A DNA stretch of 7,348 nt, from positions 1 to 7,348 of the forward strand of contig CALFIV010000387.1 in assembly GCA_937877295.1 (NCBI GenBank), written 5' to 3'. This document shows positions 1 to 5,856 of the stretch, piece by piece (within the stretch, counting starts at the first letter, position 1; every line of letters begins with the position of its first letter). The translations under genes were made by a program, and so were the position numbers. The DNA comes from an uncultured Clostridia bacterium (GTDB lineage Bacteria > Bacillota_A > Clostridia > Christensenellales > CAG-138). A model generated the notes under the pieces. That model was not told where the DNA came from and ran no database searches. It worked only from the letters and a program-made list of their open reading frames with translations.

Positions 1-213
1 GTTCTGCGATCGGATGCCAGCCTGGAGCAAAAAAAGATGGGGCGGATGCTGGCCGCGATCACCGTACAGATGAATAACATCGAGTCCTATCTGGCCTGCA
101 GAGACGGTGCGTACAACAGGAGCTTTTTGGAAGAACTCCTGAATGATCTCAAAGAGCAGCTGGCCGAGCTGAACAAAAAATGGGAGAAGGTCTATGGCGG
201 TAACAGTACTTAA
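1..213 (+). CDS. C-terminal part of a small relaxosome-type protein (MobC-like?), 5' end outside window
   Basis: Frame 1 is open from the first base to a TAA at 211-213 and gives 70 residues. The sequence is charged and predicted helical, with a Leu/Glu/Lys-rich segment (LLNDLKEQLAELNKKW) near the end that looks like a short coiled coil. Its stop lies 20 bases inside the relaxase gene that follows, so the two are translationally coupled. A small helical protein immediately upstream of and overlapping a relaxase is typically a MobC-type relaxosome accessory protein, which helps the relaxase open oriT DNA. That identification rests on position and helical character; I do not recognise a diagnostic motif in these 70 residues. 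The N-terminal DNA-binding part and any oriT would lie upstream of the window. Confidence 0.6.
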   Translation, partial: VLRSDASLEQKKMGRMLAAITVQMNNIESYLACRDGAYNRSFLEELLNDLKEQLAELNKKWEKVYGGNST

Positions 214-2593
214 AAACATCAAGGAGGCCCGGAACCGTTCGCCTTCCGCGCATCTGAAGAATGCGATCCGGTACATCATGAATCCGGAGAAAACGGAGAA
301 CAGGCTTTGGGTCGGCGGAAACGTCGGGTCGGAGCCGGAGGAGATCTATCGGGCCATGATGGATACCAAGAAGGACTACGGCAAGCAGTACGGCCGGCAG
401 GGATATCATTTCGTGATTTCCTTCGCGCCGGGAGAAGCCGACACAGAAACGACCTATCTGGTCGGCAAAGAATTCTGCCGGCGCTATCTGGGGGATAATT
501 ACGATTATGTTTTTGCCGTTCATAACGATCAGCATCATTCCCACTGTCATATCGTCTTCAATTCCGTGAACCGCATGGACGGGCGAAAGTACCGGTATAT
601 CAACGGTGACTGGGAAGCGCTCATTCAGCCCATTACGGATGAGATCTGTATAAAGAGAGGTCTGCCGCCGCTGGTCTTCGACCGCACGGCGAAAAAGGGT
701 AAAACCTACGCGGAACAGATGGCGGAAAAGGCGAAAGAGCGCCGCGCCGATCAGCAGGTTTTCGACGACCGACGAGATCGCCATATGGATGTAATCGCCC
801 TGGCTCATCAGGGAGGTGAAGGAGAGGCCGGGGTATTCGGCTTCCAGCTCGCGGAAACGGTCCTCCACATTGTCGGAGACGGTCGCCGTCGCATAGGCGG
901 ACTGCTTCGAGAACGAGAGTAGCACGCCGTTTTCGCCGTTGATCTTTGCATAGGTCGAGCCGGAATTGTCCGTGATGCGCACGGTCGCCATATCGCCGAG
1001 CACGATCGTATCAAGCGAGCCGAAGCCCGCCGAGAACAGCGGCACCGACTCCAGCAGCTCGACGTCCTCGATGACGTCGCCGACCGATACCAGCCACTGC
1101 ATATCGCCCGCGTCGAGATAGCCCGCCGGCATGGCGAAGTTCTGCGCCTGCAGCAGCTTGGCCACCATGTCCTTGGTGAGGATCGTGTGCAGGTTTGCCG
1201 CATCCTTCGCGGCGGCAAGCTGTTCCGCGGCCGCCTGCTCCGCCTGTTCGAGCTGCGCCTTGCCCGCCTCCAGCTCCTTCTCGCCGGCTTCGAGCGCGAG
1301 CTTGCCTTCGTCAAGCTGCGACTGCGCGCTGCTGAGCTTTGAATAAACCTTCTGCTTTTGCTTGTCGAGCTCGGCATAACCGGTTTCCAGATCACCCTTG
1401 CCGCTTTCGGCCTCGGCGATCAGACCGTCGAGCGCGGAAAGGCCCTGTTCCATTTCGGGAATCGCGTCGGTCAGTTGCTTGATCGTCTCCTCGAGCGCGT
1501 CTCTCGTCAGTCCGTATTCTGCAAGCTGTGTGTCGACGCTTTCCAGATTGTCTGCAATCGCCTTGTATTCGTTGCTGGTTTTGATCGCATCGATGTATTC
1601 CTGCTTCTGCGCGTCTTCGAGCGAGGGATCGTTCTCGATCGCGGTGATCGACTGATCCAGCAGCGCTTTGCCGGCCTCAAGCGTACGGACCGTAAAGAGC
1701 AGGGTGTTGAGCTGTGTGCGCATGGACTGCGCCGTTTCCAGTTGTTCGGACAGCGCGCTGCGCTTTTCGTTGAGCTCGGAAAGCAGCGCCGTCAATTGTT
1801 CGTTCGCTTCGTCCAACTGATTCTGCGCATTTCGAAATTCCGAATTCGCTGTGCTGCGTCCCTTGTCGAGCGCACTCTGTCCTTCTTCGAGCTGCTCACG
1901 GCTCTCATCAAGCTGCGCTTCGCCTTCCCTGACCTTGTCGCGCGCCTCGTCGAGCTCGGCCGCCGCCTTTTCGAACTCCTCGTCGATCGCGTCATACACG
2001 CGGCCGTTGAGCGCTTCGATCTTGTCGTCGTCAATCAGAATCTCTACCTGCCGCACGATGAGCCCTGAGGTATTGACCGACGCGACGCCGGTTACGCCCT
2101 CCAGCTTCGGCAGCAGCGTATCGCGCACAAACGCCGAAAGCTCGAGCTGATCCATATCCTTGCGGTTGACCGCGGCGACGGTGACGGGAATGAGGTCGGA
2201 GCTCAGCTCCAGAAGCACCGGCGTACCGATCGTATTGTCCCACGAAGCGGTAAGCATGCCGATCGCCTTCTGCACATCGATCGACGCCATGTCGACGTCC
2301 GTGCCGTTTTCGAACGTCAGATAGACGGTGGAAAAGTTTTCCGAGCTGGTCGAGGTCACCGACTTCATGTGATCGACGGCGGACATCGCCTGCTCCAACG
2401 GCTTTGTGACGGTCGCTTCCACCTCCTCGGGCGAAGCGCCGGGGTAGGTCGTGAACAGCACGATGTAGGGGAAGCTCATCTCCGGCAGCAGGTCCGGCGT
2501 CATCTTCCCGACAGAAACGTATCCGAGCACCAATATGAGGATAACCGCGACGAGCACGGTAAACGGCTTTTTCACACTGAACTTTGCGAGCAT
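149..2593 (-). CDS. RND efflux permease with coiled-coil insertion, C-terminal half lost (real homology 740-2593)
   Basis: This is an RND-family proton-driven exporter of the HAE/SwrC type in the cytoplasmic membrane. It starts at 2593 with GGAG six bases upstream. Residues 1-30 are the N-terminal tail and TM1. The porter signature PGASPEEVEATVTKPLE lies near residues 50-68. Porter strands follow to IDDDKIEALNG near residue 195. Residues about 203-466 are a long Glu/Lys/Ala/Leu coiled coil with recurring LDEG/LEAG units. The family sequence resumes at LTKDMVAKLLQAQNF, then PAG and the docking/porter region. The last recognisable residues are AISSVVENLLIGAA (about 605-618), the start of TM2. 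After base 740 the frame reads only antisense relaxase sequence to a stop at 149. TM2-TM12 and the second porter half are missing, including the proton-relay residues of TM4, so it cannot transport as it stands. No adaptor gene is adjacent in the window. Confidence 0.88.
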   Translation of the reverse strand: MLAKFSVKKPFTVLVAVILILVLGYVSVGKMTPDLLPEMSFPYIVLFTTYPGASPEEVEATVTKPLEQAMSAVDHMKSVTSTSSENFSTVYLTFENGTDVDMASIDVQKAIGMLTASWDNTIGTPVLLELSSDLIPVTVAAVNRKDMDQLELSAFVRDTLLPKLEGVTGVASVNTSGLIVRQVEILIDDDKIEALNGRVYDAIDEEFEKAAAELDEARDKVREGEAQLDESREQLEEGQSALDKGRSTANSEFRNAQNQLDEANEQLTALLSELNEKRSALSEQLETAQSMRTQLNTLLFTVRTLEAGKALLDQSITAIENDPSLEDAQKQEYIDAIKTSNEYKAIADNLESVDTQLAEYGLTRDALEETIKQLTDAIPEMEQGLSALDGLIAEAESGKGDLETGYAELDKQKQKVYSKLSSAQSQLDEGKLALEAGEKELEAGKAQLEQAEQAAAEQLAAAKDAANLHTILTKDMVAKLLQAQNFAMPAGYLDAGDMQWLVSVGDVIEDVELLESVPLFSAGFGSLDTIVLGDMATVRITDNSGSTYAKINGENGVLLSFSKQSAYATATVSDNVEDRFRELEAEYPGLSFTSLMSQGDYIHMAISSVVENLLIGAALFRLFRHLFRVGFTLFRRAVEDQRRQTSLYTDLIRNGLNERFPVTVDIPVLSPVHAVHGIEDDMTVGMMLIVMNGKNIIVIIPQIAPAEFFADQIGRFCVGFSRREGNHEMISLPAVLLAVVLLGIHHGPIDLLRLRPDVSADPKPVLRFLRIHDVPDRILQMRGRRTVPGLLDVFKYCYRHRPSPIFCSARPAAL
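194..922 (+). CDS. Relaxase/mobilization nuclease, N-terminal part only, truncated and fused to unrelated sequence
   Basis: This encodes a relaxase of the MobA/VirD2-like (MOBP-type) family, which nicks one strand at oriT and stays attached to the 5' end during conjugative transfer. Residues 20-35 (AIRYIMNPEKT) carry a candidate catalytic tyrosine, Tyr27. Residues 110-124 hold the metal-binding histidines: HxHxH at His115, His117 and His119, followed by IVFNSVNRMDG, a hallmark of the family. The start at 194 has a GGGAG site seven bases upstream and overlaps the preceding gene. True homology ends at about residue 180-185 (near base 740). The last 55-60 residues, rich in Arg, Gly and Asp, are only the antisense of the RND gene on the other strand. 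Family members normally run to several hundred residues, so the C-terminal part is missing. The nuclease core could still fold, but the protein is probably not a working relaxase. Confidence 0.88.
   Translation: MAVTVLKNIKEARNRSPSAHLKNAIRYIMNPEKTENRLWVGGNVGSEPEEIYRAMMDTKKDYGKQYGRQGYHFVISFAPGEADTETTYLVGKEFCRRYLGDNYDYVFAVHNDQHHSHCHIVFNSVNRMDGRKYRYINGDWEALIQPITDEICIKRGLPPLVFDRTAKKGKTYAEQMAEKAKERRADQQVFDDRRDRHMDVIALAHQGGEGEAGVFGFQLAETVLHIVGDGRRRIGGLLRERE
737..760. other. Junction between truncated relaxase and truncated RND gene
   Basis: To the left the plus strand reads as relaxase (KGKTYAEQMAEKAKE). To the right the minus strand reads as RND permease (SSVVENLLIGAA). Both genes stop resembling their families inside the same short stretch, and their codon boundaries are in the same phase, so the exact base cannot be fixed. 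Low-complexity GCGCCGCGCCG lies at the joint. I see no target-site duplication, terminal inverted repeat or attachment-site core on either side. This suggests deletion, inversion or an assembly artefact rather than clean transposition. Confidence 0.75.
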
Positions 2594-2622
2594 GGTTTTC
2601 TCCGAGATTGCTATGATAGGTT

Positions 2623-2652
2623 ATTATACCATAGGTTCAAACATTGCAATGT
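2623..2652 (-). promoter_or_regulatory. Extended -10 promoter of the RND gene
   Basis: On the minus strand, TGgTATAAT occupies 2631 down to 2623: a perfect -10 hexamer with the TGN extension. A weak -35 candidate, TTGCAA, lies 15 bases upstream, within a palindrome. The predicted start of transcription is near 2616, leaving a leader of about 23 bases that holds the GGAG site at 2603-2600 and the ATG at 2593-2591. Confidence 0.7.
2641..2652. promoter_or_regulatory. 12-base perfect palindrome, possible repressor operator
   Basis: ACATTGCAATGT is a perfect 12-base palindrome centred at 2646/2647 and lies exactly over the -35 region of the RND promoter. RND pump genes are commonly controlled by local TetR- or MarR-type repressors whose dimers bind such palindromes, so an operator is a reasonable inference. 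No regulator gene is present in the window, and symmetry does not extend much beyond the core. Confidence 0.4.
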
Positions 2653-2825
2653 GGAAAAGATGTGAAACTTTCGGGCTTGGCTGTCGGCGTATCGCTGATG
2701 CAGAGATTCTTCACCGTTTCTCGGCGCAGATTGACGGACCTCTCGCCGTTTTGCGCAATTCGCAGCGCGGCGGAGCGCACGGCGATCTGCAAAAAGCGAA
2801 GGCTCTCTGAAAACCTGTTCAGAAT
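2653..2825. other. Non-coding spacer between divergent promoters
   Basis: I find no gene here. Short open frames exist on both strands, but none has a ribosome site or a recognisable product. A loose inverted repeat (CGCCGT at 2744-2749 with ACGGCG at 2779-2784) and a TTGCGCAA palindrome at 2751-2758 are present but not convincing as regulatory sites. Confidence 0.5.
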
Positions 2826-2857
2826 TTACATCTTTTTCCCAAAATATGTGTTATACT
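2826..2857 (+). promoter_or_regulatory. Extended -10 promoter for the glycosyltransferase gene
   Basis: TGtTATACT at 2849-2857 is an extended -10 element that matches the pyrH promoter core (TGTGNTATACT). A clear -35 is absent: TTTACA at 2825-2830 is a fair match but lies 21 bases away. The -10 ends only eight bases before the start codon at 2866, so transcription should begin at about 2864-2866. Confidence 0.6.
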
Positions 2858-2865
2858 GAAACCAT

Positions 2866-4254
2866 ATGGAACAGTCAACGCAAAGCACTCCAAAACCAAA
2901 ACGCTTCAACCCCGCGCTTTTGATCTCGATTTGCGCGGCGCTTTTGCTTGTCGCAGCGTTTGGGTATTGGATCGTTTCCTCACATCCGAGCGCGGCGGGC
3001 ATAACGGCTGCAGCCGTATCGCTCGGCTTGTTCATCCTCGGCTGCTGGCGCTTTGTGCCGGGCTGGCTCGCGTTCTGGCAGAAAGAACACAGTGGAACGC
3101 AGAGAACACAGAGGGACGGTTCTTCTGTGTTGTTCGGCGAGCCGAAACGCATGCTCCTGCTGATCGCGCTCGTTTCCCTTGCGGTCGAATGCGTGCTGTT
3201 CTTCGGCGTTGAAGCAGCGCTGGTGCTTGAACGCGGCTTCTTTTCTGTCGAGGACGGCATGTGGATCTGGCGCTGTCTCGATTCGCAGCACTATCTCGAC
3301 ATCGCGCGCGAGTGGTACGTGTTCGGCGAAGAATGGGGAAGGACCGTGCAGCTTGTGTTTTTACCGGGCTATCCGATCGCGGTGTACCCGCTGTATCGCA
3401 TCCTCGACAACGACCTGATTGCGGGTATGCTTGTTTCCGCACTGTCGTATCCCGTCGCCTGCTGCCTCTTTTATCGGCTGCTGCGGCTTGATCTGCCGCA
3501 TCGGACCGCGTTCCGCGCCGTGTCGGTTTTGTGGCTGCTGCCGGGCGGGTTCTTCTTCGTTGCGCCGATGAGCGAAAGCCTCTATCTGATGCTTTGCCTT
3601 GCGTGTCTCTACTGCGCAAGGAAGGAACGGTTTGTACTTGCGGGACTGTGCGGCGCATATGCGGCGTTTACGCGCTCGCTGGGACTGGTGCTCGTCGTAC
3701 CGATTCTCATGGAAGCCATCCATGCGTGGCGAACGCACACATGGAAAAAACGCCTGCTGTCCACCGTTTGCGCGCTGATCGTGCCGGTCGGTTTCCTATG
3801 CTATCTGCAGGTCAACTACACCGTATCCGGCAATCCGTTCCAGTTTTTGATCTATCAACGCGACCATTGGGGACAAAGCCTCGGGTGGTTTTTCTCGACC
3901 GCCGCGTATCAGACCGATCTCCTCATCGAAAAGCTCGGCACGGACCGGGAACTCTTTTGCGGACTGTGGCTGCCGAACGTGCTCTGGCATTTCGGCGCGC
4001 TCGGTTTGTTTGCGGCGGCATCTAAAAAGCTGCGTCCGAGCTACGCCGCGTGGTTTATCGCCTACTTCATGATTGCGATCGGCACAACGTGGCTGCTGTC
4101 CGGCCCGAGATATCTGCTTGCCATGCCGGTCGTCGCGCTGATGCTTGCGCTGCTTACGGACAAACCGTGGAAGTATTGGCTGTCCATCGCCGTCCTTGTG
4201 CCGGCGTCCGCGCTGTATCTTATCGCGTTTGCACTCAGGTGGCAAGTTTGGTAA
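2866..4254 (+). CDS. Membrane GT-C glycosyltransferase, PIG-V/mannosyltransferase-like
   Basis: The gene encodes a 462-residue polytopic membrane protein. The W..LDSQHYLDIAREWY motif at residues 135-150 and FLPGYP at 165-170 are the signature of bacterial PIG-V-like (GPI mannosyltransferase 2-type) proteins. Asp139 in the first large outer loop is the likely catalytic acid of a GT-C enzyme using a polyprenyl-phosphate sugar. TR near residue 270 and GPRYLLAMP near 410 also fit. Roughly ten or more hydrophobic segments follow one another, ending at ALYLIAFALRW. The first 95 residues form two extra helices (about 17-37 and 43-61) and a hydrophilic linker ahead of the usual first helix, which begins at Met96. 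ATG 2866 has no Shine-Dalgarno site and sits where transcription should start, so the mRNA looks leaderless. No internal start with a ribosome site is visible. The sugar and acceptor are unknown; a role in decorating envelope glycans or lipids is inferred. Confidence 0.8.
   Translation: MEQSTQSTPKPKRFNPALLISICAALLLVAAFGYWIVSSHPSAAGITAAAVSLGLFILGCWRFVPGWLAFWQKEHSGTQRTQRDGSSVLFGEPKRMLLLIALVSLAVECVLFFGVEAALVLERGFFSVEDGMWIWRCLDSQHYLDIAREWYVFGEEWGRTVQLVFLPGYPIAVYPLYRILDNDLIAGMLVSALSYPVACCLFYRLLRLDLPHRTAFRAVSVLWLLPGGFFFVAPMSESLYLMLCLACLYCARKERFVLAGLCGAYAAFTRSLGLVLVVPILMEAIHAWRTHTWKKRLLSTVCALIVPVGFLCYLQVNYTVSGNPFQFLIYQRDHWGQSLGWFFSTAAYQTDLLIEKLGTDRELFCGLWLPNVLWHFGALGLFAAASKKLRPSYAAWFIAYFMIAIGTTWLLSGPRYLLAMPVVALMLALLTDKPWKYWLSIAVLVPASALYLIAFALRWQVW
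3085..3131. repeat. REP-like palindromic repeat inside the glycosyltransferase gene
   Basis: AACACAGA (3105-3112) and TCTGTGTT (3124-3131) are a perfect 8-base inverted repeat around a GGGACGG core. GAACACAG occurs directly repeated at 3085-3092 and 3104-3111. The ACACAGA/GGGACGGTTCT style resembles dispersed REP-type palindromes seen in Clostridia genomes, often with TnpA-REP transposases; that resemblance is from memory. It is read in frame as residues 74-90, a hydrophilic linker between helices. Confidence 0.5.
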
Positions 4255-4264
4255 CGATTCGCTT

Positions 4265-4294
4265 TCGCCGAAATCAGGATTTCGGCGAGGTTTT
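4265..4294 (+). terminator. Hairpin terminator after the glycosyltransferase gene
   Basis: TCGCCGAAATC (4265-4275) and GATTTCGGCGA (4278-4288) form a perfect 11-base inverted repeat separated by two bases, so about ten pairs can form with a tight loop. GGTTTT follows. It begins 11 bases after the stop codon, the right place for an intrinsic terminator, although the T run is only four bases. The same T run is also the left arm of the next element. Confidence 0.65.
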
Positions 4295-4394
4295 CAGTCC
4301 GCGCCTATGGCTCTTCGATCCACGGGCGGCGCGGACTGCAAGGAGTCAAACGCACCGCGCATGTCGCTGCGTTTGACGGATTGAAAACTTTTTT
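4289..4394. repeat. Multi-stem inverted-repeat element with competing pairings
   Basis: Three stems are visible. CAGTCCGCGCC (4295-4305) pairs perfectly with GGCGCGGACTG (4328-4338). GTCAAACGCA (4345-4354) pairs perfectly with TGCGTTTGAC (4368-4377). GTTTTCAGTCCG (4290-4301) pairs with CGGATTGAAAAC (4377-4388) over 12 positions with one G-U. The first and third share 4295-4301 and exclude each other. The third stem closes the whole element and is followed at once by six T (4389-4394), so it could terminate transcription, while the first stem would prevent it. The near-symmetric ends also fit a small dispersed (MITE-like) repeat. Function is inferred; the pairings are read directly. Confidence 0.65.
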
Positions 4395-4403
4395 CATTTT
4401 CCC

Positions 4404-4429
4404 TGTAAGATTTCCACTCCTTATGCGTC
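4404..4429 (+). promoter_or_regulatory. ECF-type autoregulated promoter
   Basis: TGTAAG (4404-4409) and CGTC (4426-4429) are separated by 16 bases, the spacing and sequence style of promoters used by ECF sigma factors of the Firmicutes SigV/SigW type (TGAAAC or TGTAAC, then CGTC). It lies immediately upstream of the sigma gene, with transcription expected to start near 4436-4438, just before the GGAAGG ribosome site. No housekeeping -10 is obvious here. Confidence 0.65.
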
Positions 4430-4450
4430 ATATAGACGGAAGGAAACAAG

Positions 4451-4930
4451 ATGGATACCGTTGAAGCAATTTATCGCGCATATTTTACGGACGTGTACCG
4501 CTACTGCATGCGGCTCTGCGGCGATCCCGATATCGCCGAGGAGCTGACGAGCGACACGTTCTTTTCTGCCATGCAAAAGCTCAAGGGCTTCCGCGGGGAC
4601 TGCGAGCTGCGCGTCTGGCTGTGTGAAATTGCGAAAAACAGGTATCTGTCCGAACAGCGCAAAAAGCGCACCGTGCCGCTCGACGAGACCGTCGAAAGCG
4701 CGGCCGATTCGCCCGAATCGCTCGCCGTGCAGCGCGATGACGCCGACCGCGCAAGCGAAGCGGTGCATCGCCTCGATGAGCCGTATAAGGAAGTTTTCCT
4801 TTTGCGGGTCTATGGCGAGATGCCGTTTGAAAACATCGGCAGACTGTTCGGGAAAAATGCCAACTGGGCCTGCGTCACCTTCCATCGCGCGAAAGCGAAA
4901 ATCAAAGCCGAACTGGAGGAAAAGCAATGA
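4451..4930 (+). CDS. ECF RNA polymerase sigma factor
   Basis: This 159-residue protein is a group 4 (ECF) sigma factor that redirects RNA polymerase to stress promoters. Region 2 spans residues 4-70: the -10 recognition helix has AEELTSDTFFSAMQKL, followed by FRGDCELRVWLCEIAKNRYL, typical of the SigV/ECF30-like group. Region 4 spans about 100-155 and contains the helix-turn-helix (LRVYGEMPFENIGRLFGKNANWACVTFHRAK in two parts), which reads the -35. There is no region 1 or 3, as expected. The start at 4451 has GGAAGG at 4438-4443 with seven bases between. The stop overlaps the next gene by four bases (ATGA), so sigma and anti-sigma are made together. The upstream TGTAAG-N16-CGTC sequence indicates positive autoregulation. 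The signal and regulon cannot be deduced. Confidence 0.93.
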   Translation: MDTVEAIYRAYFTDVYRYCMRLCGDPDIAEELTSDTFFSAMQKLKGFRGDCELRVWLCEIAKNRYLSEQRKKRTVPLDETVESAADSPESLAVQRDDADRASEAVHRLDEPYKEVFLLRVYGEMPFENIGRLFGKNANWACVTFHRAKAKIKAELEEKQ

Positions 4931-5853
4931 AGGATTGCGGAATCGTAAAGGATCTTTTGCCGCTTGTTGCGGAGAACATGGCGAGCGAGGAGTCGACCGC
5001 CTTTGTCGAAAAACACCTTGAAACCTGTGCGGATTGCAAAAAAGCATTCGAAGAAATGAAAGCGCCGGTCAGGACCGAACCCGCCGCGCCGCTGAAGACG
5101 GTCAAAAGAACGGTCAAAAGGCGCGGATGGCTGATCGCGGGTCTGATCGCGTGCCTGGTCGCGGCGCTGCTGGTCGGCGTGTTTGCACGGCTCACAAAGC
5201 CGATCGTGATCCATTCTGCGGATGAAGCGTTTATCGACATGCAGATCAAGCCGGAGGTTTCCGGGAACGATCCCGACGCACAGGTGCTGTATCTGACGCG
5301 CAGCGAATGGGTTCGCGTAGACATAGAACGTTCGTTTTCGCATCAGGGCGCATCCGGAGAGCAGAGCGAGCCCGACGCGGACAGCTGCGAGGTTTCCGTC
5401 CGTGCGTATACGACGCTGTGGGATCAGATGCTCACAAAGCATGATACATGGGCAGGGCTCGGCATATTGCTGACCGACGACGTCGACGCAGTGTTCTTCG
5501 AGCCGTATAACAACACGGACCGTGAAGCGCTGTATGTGCGCGAAGGCTATACGCCCGATGCGGCCTTTGCACTGCCGCGGCTGGTGATGAACTATTACTT
5601 TGCGATCGCGCTCGTCGCAACGGTGATTCTGTTTGTGCCGTGGCTGGTGCTGCTGCTCACGAAAAAGCAGAAGGCGCGGCGTATCTTCGGTATTCTGCTG
5701 CTGATCCCGCTTTGCGGCATGCTCGCGTTCCTCTTTGCGGGCTTTCCGGCCACGACGATCGAGCCGATCCGCGACACCGTGTTTGTCCTTGTGATCGCCG
5801 CGTTGCTGTTCGGCGCAGGGCTTTGCGGCAGGGCGCTGTTCGAGAAGAATTAG
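4927..5853 (+). CDS. Membrane anti-sigma factor with zinc-binding N-terminal domain
   Basis: The 308-residue protein begins with a zf-HC2-type anti-sigma domain: Cys4 in CGIVKDLLPL, then His30, Cys34 and Cys37 in HLETCADC, which together form the HxxxCxxC zinc site. This domain holds the sigma factor inactive in the cytoplasm. A basic linker (residues 57-66) leads to TM1 at 68-87. Residues about 90-218 form an acidic outer domain with no motif I recognise, a plausible sensor. Three further hydrophobic segments follow at about 222-244, 253-272 and 284-304. Most anti-sigma factors of this class have one membrane helix, so the multi-helix C-terminal half is unusual and may be a second sensor or a signal-transfer module. 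Its ATG overlaps the sigma stop as ATGA; coupling and function agree. The C-terminal tail is cytoplasmic if all four helices span. Confidence 0.88.
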   Translation: MKDCGIVKDLLPLVAENMASEESTAFVEKHLETCADCKKAFEEMKAPVRTEPAAPLKTVKRTVKRRGWLIAGLIACLVAALLVGVFARLTKPIVIHSADEAFIDMQIKPEVSGNDPDAQVLYLTRSEWVRVDIERSFSHQGASGEQSEPDADSCEVSVRAYTTLWDQMLTKHDTWAGLGILLTDDVDAVFFEPYNNTDREALYVREGYTPDAAFALPRLVMNYYFAIALVATVILFVPWLVLLLTKKQKARRIFGILLLIPLCGMLAFLFAGFPATTIEPIRDTVFVLVIAALLFGAGLCGRALFEKN

Positions 5854-5856
5854 AAT

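Noticed and set aside
1358..2068. Long open frame of 236 codons on the plus strand inside the RND gene
   Set aside because: It is antisense to the coiled-coil coding region, whose biased GAG/CTG/GCG codons keep the other strand open. It has no ribosome site and no family resemblance.
2535..2859. Overlapping small open frames between the RND and glycosyltransferase genes
   Set aside because: None has a ribosome site, plausible composition or recognisable product, and they cross both promoters.
3032..3658. 208-codon minus-strand frame opposite the glycosyltransferase gene
   Set aside because: It is Arg- and Thr-rich low-complexity translation typical of a shadow frame, and the opposite strand has clear membrane-protein homology.
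4421..5047. 208-codon minus-strand frame over the sigma gene
   Set aside because: It is a shadow of the sigma factor gene in the antisense direction, with no start signals.
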